Positions 6,569 to 11,989 of a DNA stretch of 11,989 bases are shown here, piece by piece. The notes under the pieces were generated by a model. The model ran no database searches. It saw only the letters and a program-made list of their open reading frames with translations, and was not told the origin of the DNA. Positions within the stretch are counted from its first letter, which is position 1. Every line of letters begins with the position of its first letter. Both the position numbers and the translations under genes were made by a program. Origin of the DNA: Bacillota bacterium (GTDB lineage Bacteria; Bacillota; Clostridia; Tissierellales; Peptoniphilaceae); contig JAEZXH010000016.1 in NCBI GenBank assembly GCA_023442775.1, positions 1 through 11,989 of the forward strand, written 5' to 3'.

Positions 6569-6943
6569 ATGAAGAGATATTGGGGTCGTTGTTTTTCAGG
6601 GGTCACCATGGGCCTCGCCCTGTGTCTCTTTTTCTGGCTCTACGTCTGGATGGGACAAAAGACGACGATCACAGGGGAAGCCCTCCGCTTCGCTGAGAGG
6701 GTCTTTTTGGGGGCATCCATCGTGAATGGGCTGGTGTTTATCCTCTGTGCTTTCAAACAAGGGAAGAGAAAGCCTCGTCTCTCCCACGTCCTTCTCAAGG
6801 TGTGCGTCGGGGCGGTGTTCTTCCTCCTCACCCTTTATGCCCTACGCCTTTCGGGTCTTCCTGCCAAGTCCACGGATATCTATTTTGTCTATAGAAACTG
6901 GTTGAACTTTTGGTACATGCTCTTCATCATCTTCCCCAATTAA
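6569..6943 (+). CDS. Small hydrophobic protein, about four membrane helices
   Basis: 124 aa, not recognised. The ATG at 6569 is chosen because AAAGGAG lies at 6555-6561; the frame stays open upstream to about 6425 but that part reads as non-protein-like. Probable helices lie at about 8-29, 42-63, 72-95 and 104-122, with a basic loop KQGKRKPR (63-70) and an aromatic C-terminal stretch YRNWLNFWYM (108-117). Layout and spacing match the 125-aa protein on the opposite strand at 5963-6340. No terminator is evident before the tRNA promoter. I could not find a good promoter either; TTGACG at 6425-6430 lacks a matching -10 box. Confidence 0.65.
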   Translation: MKRYWGRCFSGVTMGLALCLFFWLYVWMGQKTTITGEALRFAERVFLGASIVNGLVFILCAFKQGKRKPRLSHVLLKVCVGAVFFLLTLYALRLSGLPAKSTDIYFVYRNWLNFWYMLFIIFPN

Positions 6944-7021
6944 CCTGCGGTGAGGGCATCCGCTTCATCTCCTAGGGCTATGTTCTCTCTAGAGATTCCT
7001 TTATCGACTATGGCCCCTCCC

Positions 7022-7050
7022 TTGACAAGAGAGTGGGGCAGTGCTATTCT
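7022..7050 (+). promoter_or_regulatory. Promoter of tRNA-Ala
   Basis: Consensus TTGACA (7022-7027) and TATTCT (7045-7050) are 17 bases apart, with TG one base before the -10 box (extended -10). Transcription would start just ahead of the mature tRNA end at 7062. Confidence 0.85.
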
Positions 7051-7061
7051 TGAACTCACGA

Positions 7062-7137
7062 GGGGATATAGCTCAGCTGGGAGAGCGCCTGCTTCGCATG
7101 CAGGAGGTCGAGAGTTCGAGTCTCTTTATCTCCACCA
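7062..7137 (+). tRNA. tRNA-Ala (anticodon CGC)
   Basis: 76 bases that fold as a full cloverleaf. The acceptor stem pairs GGGGATA with TATCTCC (one G-U). The D arm contains AGCTCAGCTGGGAGAGC. The anticodon stem CCTGC/GCAGG encloses loop TTCGCAT, giving anticodon CGC, which reads GCG (alanine). The T arm has the TTCGAGT loop. Discriminator A and the CCA end are encoded in the DNA. It is a single-gene unit with its own promoter and terminator. Confidence 0.97.
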
Positions 7138-7141
7138 CACC

Positions 7142-7164
7142 GAGCCCGTAGGGGCTCTTTTTTT
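7142..7164 (+). terminator. Terminator of tRNA-Ala
   Basis: Stem GAGCCC (7142-7147) with GGGCTC (7152-7157), loop GTAG, then seven T residues. It starts four bases after the CCA end. Confidence 0.9.
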
Positions 7165-7168
7165 GTAG

Positions 7169-7193
7169 AAAAAACTCCGCCGAGGTGGCGGAG
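7169..7193 (-). terminator. Terminator of the frameshifted minus-strand gene
   Basis: Read leftwards, a perfect 7-bp stem CTCCGCC/GGCGGAG (7193-7175, five-base loop) is followed by six T residues (7174-7169). It begins five bases after the stop codon at 7198. It stands back to back with the tRNA terminator, insulating two converging units. Confidence 0.88.
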
Positions 7194-7197
7194 TGAT

Positions 7198-7531
7198 TCA
7201 ACGCGATGACCTCTCACGATAGAGCTCTCTCGCCTCGGCGAAGATGCCAAGACCGAGATAGAGCTGGGTGGCGTAAAGAGAATGAAACCACCAAGAATTG
7301 GCGAGAAGCGCCGGGGTCCGAGGCTGGCCGAAGAGAAACGAGAGGGAGAACCACAGGGCAAGGAGGAGCATCACGTGAATGAGGGGCGAGATGCCATGAC
7401 TTCGCCAATCCAACCAACACCCCATCCCGAGGAAGGGAGCCCTCTCTCTGCCAGAGGAAGTAGGTGAGAACGGCGCCTAGAATCGTAAGGGCAATGCGCA
7501 ACGTGAGGCAGGTGTGTTTCGAGGTCTTCAT
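7198..7531 (-). pseudogene. Frameshifted gene for a small hydrophobic protein
   Basis: Two overlapping frames join into one plausible protein of about 110 aa. The 5' part starts at ATG 7531 after an excellent AAGGAGGG site and reads MKTSKHTC, then a membrane helix ending TYFLWQRE. In that frame the sequence after about 7450 becomes proline- and serine-rich and runs past the other frame's stop. One base on, the frame RAPFLGMGCWLDW continues with two good helices (SPLIHVMLLLALWFSLSFLF and HSLYATQLYLGLGIF) to a stop at 7198, followed by a terminator. The switch falls in or near a GAGAGAGGG run around 7440-7452, a likely slip site. Function unknown; it resembles the two other small membrane proteins nearby in size and character. 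A sequencing error is possible. Confidence 0.65.
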
Positions 7532-7597
7532 GGTAATCCCTCCTTCGCGGGCATCGTGGCATTGTGTCTTCATCACGGGGAACCACCCTATAGGATA

Positions 7598-7625
7598 AGC
7601 CTATCATCACGTGTTTTTTTGTCAA
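7598..7625 (-). promoter_or_regulatory. Probable promoter of the frameshifted membrane gene
   Basis: On the minus strand a consensus TTGACA (7625-7620) is followed after 16 bases by TAGGCT (7603-7598), with TG one base before it (extended -10). The -10 box is weak. An inverted repeat ATAGG/CCTAT (7590-7604) overlaps it and could be an operator. Confidence 0.5.
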
Positions 7626-7660
7626 GAATTGCAAAAATCCCGACGTCCTAGGTGGTTTGC

Positions 7661-7687
7661 AAAAGAAAAAGGCCCCCAGAGGAGCCT
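7661..7687 (-). terminator. Terminator of the EamA-family gene
   Basis: Read leftwards, AGGCTCC (7687-7681) pairs with GGGGCCT (7676-7670), one G-U, loop TCTG, then TTTTTCTTTT. It overlaps the last base of the TAA stop codon. Confidence 0.85.
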
Positions 7688-8910
7688 TAGCGGATGTCGG
7701 GATAGGAGGTGCGTCCCACCCGTTCGTTTTCCTTGATGGCGGCAAGGCGTTTCGACGCGAGGTAGTAGAGCCCCGCAAAGCCAATCCCGAGAACGGCGAA
7801 GATGAGGGTCATGAGGTAGAAACTCATCGCATAAGAGACGCCGAGTTCTGCAAGAAGTGCAGTCTCTGCCGTGGTGGTGGTGAGGGCTTCGCTTCCAATA
7901 TAGGCGCTGGACATGTTTTGCGCACCCATAAAGAAGGTGAAGATCGACGTGATGAAGGAGAGGATCGAGAGGATCACAAAGCCCACGGGGACGTAGTTCT
8001 TCACGTCGTCGACTTGTCCTAGGAGGTTAACCCCTAAAATTCCCAAGATGATGAGAATCGAGCCGATGATGTGGGAGGGATAGAGGGTCTCCTTCAAGAT
8101 GATGACCCCGGCGAGAATCTGGATGACGGTGCCCAAGTTATTAAAGACGACCATCTTGGAAGCGTCAATGTTTGCCAGGGCGAAATTGATGAGAAAGGCA
8201 CTTAAGAGAGTGGAGAGGAACGCAAGATAGAAGATTCCCACCACAAACTCGTGATTGGCAAAGGGAGCGAAGAAGGCGCCGAGATTTCCTGCAAAGAGGT
8301 GGCGACCTAGCGCATAGAGACAGGTCCAAAAGGTCCCGAATCCCACGATGAAAAAGAGGAGTTCAAAGTTCGTGAAGTTCTTCTTTACCTTCTTCGCCAT
8401 GACCGTATAAATGGAGAAGGCCAAGGTGGCAAAGAAGGCGACCCCAATGCCTCGAAAATCAGGAGCTGTATTCTTCAAAAACTTCATGACCATGATGTAC
8501 ATGACGCCAGAGACGCAGATGAGCACCGAGAGTTTTTGCAAGGAGTTGGTCCTCTCGTGGAGGAAGATGCTCGCCAAAATCAGGGTGAAGATCGGGGCCA
8601 TCGCTTGCACCGCGCCGACTTCAATGGAGCTAGAAATCTTCAAGGCCAAGGTTTGGGCGAGAAAGAAGAGGAGGGGATAGAAGACGGCGAGGCCAGCCAG
8701 GCTCTTCATTCGTGGTTTTGTGAAGTTGCACTCTTTCTTGTAGAAGGGGTACATCACGAGGAGGGGGATGAAGGCGAGGAGAAAGCGCCAGGCGAGGACG
8801 TCTTCCAAGGAGGCGAAGCCTAAAATGTTCTTGACGAAGATAAAAGAAAAGCCGATGATGGCGGCATACCCTAGAGCGGCGAGGTAGCCGAGGGTAGTTT
8901 TTTGTTGCAT
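7687..8910 (-). CDS. EamA/DMT-family transporter with C-terminal two-helix extension
   Basis: 407 aa inner-membrane transporter of the drug/metabolite superfamily, probably an exporter of a small metabolite or amino acid. Two EamA repeats are visible, about residues 5-142 and 154-298. The first ends with the typical APIFTLILASIFLHER segment (105-120), and the second has the matching NLGTVIQILAGVIILKE (258-274). That is the normal ten-helix protein of about 300 aa. A further 109 residues follow, with helices at about 306-329 and 357-385 joined by a threonine-rich loop SEALTTTTAETAL, and a polar tail. The extension is unusual and I do not recognise it. Start ATG at 8910 is preceded by TGAGG. 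The gene is monocistronic, with its own promoter and terminator, and divergent from the permease genes. Confidence 0.88.
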   Translation of the reverse strand: MQQKTTLGYLAALGYAAIIGFSFIFVKNILGFASLEDVLAWRFLLAFIPLLVMYPFYKKECNFTKPRMKSLAGLAVFYPLLFFLAQTLALKISSSIEVGAVQAMAPIFTLILASIFLHERTNSLQKLSVLICVSGVMYIMVMKFLKNTAPDFRGIGVAFFATLAFSIYTVMAKKVKKNFTNFELLFFIVGFGTFWTCLYALGRHLFAGNLGAFFAPFANHEFVVGIFYLAFLSTLLSAFLINFALANIDASKMVVFNNLGTVIQILAGVIILKETLYPSHIIGSILIILGILGVNLLGQVDDVKNYVPVGFVILSILSFITSIFTFFMGAQNMSSAYIGSEALTTTTAETALLAELGVSYAMSFYLMTLIFAVLGIGFAGLYYLASKRLAAIKENERVGRTSYPDIR

Positions 8911-8926
8911 GGGAGCCTCACTTTCT

Positions 8927-8947
8927 GCAAACGAGGATGTCGTTTGC
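8927..8947 (-). promoter_or_regulatory. Perfect inverted repeat in the EamA-gene leader
   Basis: Arms GCAAACGA (8927-8934) and TCGTTTGC (8940-8947) with a five-base gap. It lies about 17 bases before the start codon and downstream of the promoter, so it is either an operator or a hairpin in the transcript close to the ribosome site. No T tract follows, so it is not a terminator. Confidence 0.6.
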
Positions 8948-8973
8948 GTGATATTTTTTTATCATTACTTACG

Positions 8974-9002
8974 ATAGTAGCGAAAAAAGTCTCAAACGTC
9001 AA
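8974..9002 (-). promoter_or_regulatory. Promoter of the EamA-family gene
   Basis: Minus strand TTGACG (9002-8997) and TACTAT (8979-8974) are separated by exactly 17 bases. A palindromic element, TGATA, six T residues, TATCA (8949-8964 on the plus strand), covers the expected transcription start and might bind a regulator. Confidence 0.72.
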
Positions 9003-9006
9003 TCTC

Positions 9007-9043
9007 TTTCCCGTTTTCCCGGAGAATTTGATGTGTTTTCCCG
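9007..9043 (+). repeat. Three TTTCCCG repeats between divergent transporter genes
   Basis: TTTCCCG occurs at 9007-9013, 9015-9021 and 9037-9043; the last two extend to GTTTTCCCG and are 22 bases apart, about two helical turns. They lie just behind the EamA-gene promoter and upstream of the permease, a suitable place for a shared regulator. No known regulator is implied. Confidence 0.4.
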
Positions 9044-9089
9044 AGGGCTCTGAGGGGTGGAAAAACGAGGAAAAGGGATTTTCGCGTAC

Positions 9090-9118
9090 TAGTCTTTTTC
9101 TTCACGATATGATACAGT
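9090..9118 (+). promoter_or_regulatory. Weak candidate promoter of the first NCS2 permease
   Basis: TACAGT (9113-9118) with an upstream TG (extended -10) and a poor -35, TAGTCT (9090-9095), 17 bases away. An overlapping alternative -10 is TATGAT (9108-9113). Neither is strong. Downstream are a 10-bp palindrome AACAATTGTT (9127-9136) and a hairpin TTCCTT/AAGGAA (9135-9151), which may matter for regulation. Confidence 0.3.
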
Positions 9119-9170
9119 AGAGGAGTAACAATTGTTCCTTATGTTAAGGAAATCATTTTCGGAGGTACTT

Positions 9171-10550
9171 ATGCAAAAGAATAGTGCGGTCTCCACGTCT
9201 CTCTTTGACCTGGATGGCCACCCTAGCTTTGGGCGGAGCTTTCCCATTGCACTGCAACACTTGTTGGCAATGATTGTGGGAAATACGCTTCCCTCTCTGG
9301 TGCTGACCAACGCACTGAAGGGCACCCCCTTTGAGATCCCCTCGGATCAGGCGGTCTACATCATTCAGGCGGGGATGTTCGTCGCGGCGATTGCGACCCT
9401 TCTCCAACTCTATCCCGTCATGAAGATTGGGGCACGGCTGCCCGTCATCATGGGGGTCAGTTTCGCCTACATCCCCATTCTCCTTGAAATCGGGAAGAAC
9501 TACGGCTATGGTGCCGTCTTCGGTGCTCAGATTGTCGGCGGGATCGTCGCCTTCATCGTCGGTCTTCTCATTGGAAAGATTCGGAAATACTTCCCGCCCA
9601 TCGTCTCCGGGACCGTGGTCTTGACCATTGGGCTGTCCCTCTATCCCGTTGCCATCAACTACATGGCCGGCGGAAACGGAAACCCCATGTATGGCTCCAT
9701 CTGGAACTGGGGCGTGGCCATCCTCACCCTCCTCGTGGTCCTCGGATGCAACATGTACGGCAAGGGACTTGTGAAGCTCGCGGCCATTCTCGTCGGGATC
9801 GTCGTTGGCTACGCCGTCTCCCTCGTCATTAACGCCACCGCAGCTCCTGGGTTCGTGAACTTTACCAACGTGATGAACGCTGGTTGGTTTACCCTGCCCA
9901 AGATTATGCCCTTCAAGCTGGAGTTCCCAGGAGCAGCGATGATCACCATGGCGATTATGTACGTGGTCAACTCCGTGCAAGCGGTCGGGGACATCTCCTC
10001 CACCACCATTGGAGGTCTCGATCGTGAGCCGACGGATCAAGAGATTTCCGGTTCCATCAAGTCCAATGGGATTATGTCCATCCTCGGAGCCCTCGTTGGT
10101 GCGCTTCCCACGGCGACCTACTCGCAAAACGTCGGAATCGTCTCCATGACGAAGGTGGTGGCGCGTAGCGTCTTGCGTATCACGGCGATTATGATTTTGA
10201 TCGCAGGCTTTGTGCCGAAGTTCGGTGGACTCATGATGAGTATCCCCCAATGCGTCATCGGTGGGGCGACGATCTCCGTCTTTGCCCAAATCACCATGAA
10301 CGGAATTCGTCTCATCACCAGTGAAGAACTCTCTGTCCGCAACACCACCATCGTCGGACTCGGCGTCGCCCTCGGGATGGGTGTCATCATGGCTCCTGCT
10401 GCTACGGAAGCCCTCGACCCCACCATCAAGATGATCTTCACCTCGAGCCCTGTTATCTTGGCCACCCTCGTGGTCTTCGTCCTCAACATCGTTCTGCCTA
10501 AGAAGACCCTTGCGGAAGAGCAAGCAGAGCGCGAAAAATTCGACAACTAA
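9171..10550 (+). CDS. NCS2-family purine (xanthine/urate-type) permease, Glu-to-Gln variant
   Basis: Proton-coupled nucleobase importer of the inner membrane, 459 aa with the expected 14 segments. Start ATG 9171 is chosen for the GGAGG at 9161-9165; in-frame ATG 9141 and TTG 9132 lack one. Family marks are the QH pair in helix 1 (Q29-H30) and the NCS2 signature QNVGIVSMTK (319-328). A glutamine in first place of that signature points to the xanthine/urate branch rather than uracil permeases, which have ENIG. The transmembrane-8 motif normally reading EAVGD is QAVGD here: Q270 replaces the carboxylate known to be essential for substrate binding in XanQ (E272) and UapA. The neighbouring paralogue keeps Glu. 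Specificity or coupling may have changed. Confidence 0.9.
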   Translation: MQKNSAVSTSLFDLDGHPSFGRSFPIALQHLLAMIVGNTLPSLVLTNALKGTPFEIPSDQAVYIIQAGMFVAAIATLLQLYPVMKIGARLPVIMGVSFAYIPILLEIGKNYGYGAVFGAQIVGGIVAFIVGLLIGKIRKYFPPIVSGTVVLTIGLSLYPVAINYMAGGNGNPMYGSIWNWGVAILTLLVVLGCNMYGKGLVKLAAILVGIVVGYAVSLVINATAAPGFVNFTNVMNAGWFTLPKIMPFKLEFPGAAMITMAIMYVVNSVQAVGDISSTTIGGLDREPTDQEISGSIKSNGIMSILGALVGALPTATYSQNVGIVSMTKVVARSVLRITAIMILIAGFVPKFGGLMMSIPQCVIGGATISVFAQITMNGIRLITSEELSVRNTTIVGLGVALGMGVIMAPAATEALDPTIKMIFTSSPVILATLVVFVLNIVLPKKTLAEEQAEREKFDN

Positions 10551-10556
10551 TCACAG

Positions 10557-10592
10557 GAGATGCTGTCTTTTGACGGCGTCTCTTTTTCTTTT
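10557..10592 (+). terminator. Terminator or attenuator between the two permease genes
   Basis: An 11-bp stem with two G-U pairs, 10557-10567 with 10572-10582, closes on a TTTT loop and is followed by TTTTTCTTTT. It starts six bases after the first permease stop and ends 28 bases before the next start. I see no good promoter in the remaining gap, so the second gene would depend on read-through or regulated antitermination. Confidence 0.8.
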
Positions 10593-10619
10593 CACCCCAA
10601 AGACGGAAAGGACGACCCC

Positions 10620-11989
10620 ATGCAGACTCAGAACAACTCCCTTTTCCACTTTGAGGGAAAGCCCTCCCTCGCAAGGAGCTTCCCCATCGCCCTTCAACAC
10701 CTCCTCGCCATGATCATTGGAAACATCCTGCCCTCCCTGGTCCTCACCAACGCCCTCAAGGGGACACCCTTTGAAGTCCCTCCGGAACAGGCCCTCGCCG
10801 TCATCCAAGGCGGAATGTTTATCGCGGCTCTGACCACCCTTCTTCAGCTCTATCCCGTCTGGCGCTTTGGCGCACGGCTTCCCGTGGTCATGGGGGTGAG
10901 TTTTGCCTTCATCCCCATCCTCGTGGAGACGGGGCTGCACTATGGGTACGCCGCAGTCTACGGCGCCCAGATTGTGGGAGGGGTCGTCGGACTCCTCGTC
11001 GGGGTCCTCATCGGCCGCATTCGCCCCCTCTTTCCGCCCATCGTCTCCGGGACGGTGGTCCTCTGCATCGGCCTCTCCCTCTATCCCGTGGCGGTGAACT
11101 ACCTCGCCGGGGGAGAGGGCAGTCCTAGTTTCGGCTCCTGGGAGAATTGGGCGGTGGGCCTTCTCACCCTCGTCGTCGTCCTCCTCTGCTCTACCTATGG
11201 GAAAGGCCTTGTAAAACTTGCGGCGATTCTCATCGGCATCGGCGTAGGCTACGGCGTGAGTCTCCTCTTACACGTCACCATCCTCCCAGGGTTTGTGGAC
11301 TTTACGAACCTCTCCCAGGCCACTTGGATCACGGCACCGAAGATTCTTCCCTTTGGCCTCGCCTTTCCCCTGGGCTCGGTGGTGAGCATGGGGCTCATGC
11401 AAGTGGTGAACTCCATCGAGGCGGTGGGAGACACCTCCTCCACCACCATGGGGGCCTTTGACCGAGAGGCGACGGACCGGGAAATCTCCGGGTCCATCGA
11501 GGCCAATGCCCTCATGAGCATCGTCGGGGCCTTCATTGGGGCCCTCCCCACGGCGACCTATTCCCAGAATGTGGGCATCGTCTCCATGACAAAGGTCGTT
11601 GCCCGGCGGGTCTTCGTCCTCGTGGCGGGAATGCTCCTTATCGCCGGCTTCGTCCCGAAGTTTGGGGGGCTCATGATGAGCATTCCCCAATGCGTCATCG
11701 GTGGGGCGACGATCTCCGTCTTTGCCCAAATCACCATGAACGGGATTCGTCTCATCACCAGCGAAGAACTCACGGTGCGAAACACCACCATCGTCGGCCT
11801 CGGTGTGGCCCTAGGGTATGGGCATCATCATGGCTCCCCAGGCCACGGAAGGCCTTCCCGAGGCCCTGAAGATGATCTTCACCTCCGGCCCCGTCATCCT
11901 CGCCACCACCGTGGTCTTTCTCCTCAATCTCCTCCTTCCCAAGACCACCTTGGAAGAAGAGCGACGGATGCGAGAGCGGATGGAGGCAT
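10620..11989 (+). CDS. Second NCS2-family purine permease, frameshifted near 3' end, runs off window
   Basis: Tandem paralogue of the preceding permease, alike along its whole length. Start ATG 10620 follows AAAGGA at 10606-10611. It keeps Q26-H27, the transmembrane-8 motif EAVGD with the functional glutamate (E267), and the signature QNVGIVSMTK from 316. After LGVALG (codon 399) one extra base, probably T at 11817, shifts the frame. The annotated frame then reads a histidine- and proline-rich tail without a stop to the window end, while the next frame restores MGIIMAPQATEGL and KMIFTSGPVILAT, matching the paralogue to within one or two residues of its C-terminus. Without that base the protein would be about 457 aa and complete. 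The frameshift is either recent or a sequencing error. Confidence 0.85.
   Translation, partial: MQTQNNSLFHFEGKPSLARSFPIALQHLLAMIIGNILPSLVLTNALKGTPFEVPPEQALAVIQGGMFIAALTTLLQLYPVWRFGARLPVVMGVSFAFIPILVETGLHYGYAAVYGAQIVGGVVGLLVGVLIGRIRPLFPPIVSGTVVLCIGLSLYPVAVNYLAGGEGSPSFGSWENWAVGLLTLVVVLLCSTYGKGLVKLAAILIGIGVGYGVSLLLHVTILPGFVDFTNLSQATWITAPKILPFGLAFPLGSVVSMGLMQVVNSIEAVGDTSSTTMGAFDREATDREISGSIEANALMSIVGAFIGALPTATYSQNVGIVSMTKVVARRVFVLVAGMLLIAGFVPKFGGLMMSIPQCVIGGATISVFAQITMNGIRLITSEELTVRNTTIVGLGVALGYGHHHGSPGHGRPSRGPEDDLHLRPRHPRHHRGLSPQSPPSQDHLGRRATDARADGG

Noticed and set aside
9003..9170. Purine riboswitch or PyrR attenuator upstream of the permease
   Set aside because: I found neither the conserved purine-aptamer core nor a PyrR-type binding loop, and no terminator precedes the gene.
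9153..10523. 456-codon open frame on the minus strand opposite the first permease
   Set aside because: It is rich in D, E, G, H and R with no ribosome site and mirrors the C-ending codon bias of the permease on the plus strand, so it is an antisense shadow.
1..11989. CRISPR arrays, insertion sequences, integrases or toxin-antitoxin pairs
   Set aside because: I saw no regularly spaced repeats, no transposase or integrase motifs, and no recognisable toxin-antitoxin proteins in the window.

Overview
The window reads as chromosomal DNA of a Bacillota (Firmicutes) species of roughly 50% G+C. The evidence is strong Shine-Dalgarno sites (AGGAG/GGAGG), sigma-A type TTGACA/TATAAT promoters, a lipoprotein-type solute-binding protein and compact rRNA and tRNA units. 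An anaerobic Tissierellia-like bacterium would fit, but that is a guess; no marker here fixes the genus.

Layout. 1-185: the last bases of a 23S rRNA gene, a 5S rRNA gene and its terminator. 281-5401: a five-gene ABC importer operon of the nickel/metallophore/peptide class in nikABCDE order (lipoprotein binding protein, two permeases, two ATPases), with its own near-consensus promoter. The operon ends inside a second, 50-bp copy of the 5S 3' end plus terminator, so the whole transporter lies between direct repeats. 5403-5897: a gene-poor stretch with degenerate repeats. 5898-7531: three small hydrophobic proteins (one frameshifted, one followed by a translationally coupled mini-ORF) around a tRNA-Ala(CGC) gene that has its own promoter and terminator. 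7663-9002: a minus-strand EamA/DMT exporter with an unusual C-terminal two-helix extension, a strong promoter and an inverted repeat in its leader. 9003-11989: two tandem NCS2 nucleobase permeases separated by a strong terminator-like hairpin; the second has a one-base frameshift and runs off the window.

How it works together. The importer would bind a metal-chelate or peptide outside the membrane and take it up using two ATPases. The NCS2 pair would import purines (xanthine/urate-like) by proton symport. The EamA protein probably exports a metabolite and is transcribed divergently from the permeases, with short repeated motifs between the two.

Most noteworthy are the 5S-tail direct repeat flanking the transporter operon, the last ATPase gene borrowing its stop codon from that repeat, and the divergence of the permease pair (Glu to Gln at a key position in one, frameshift in the other, and a perfectly identical 69-bp tract shared by both). 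I found no convincing wholly new system; the 5S-targeted duplication and the cluster of small membrane proteins come closest.
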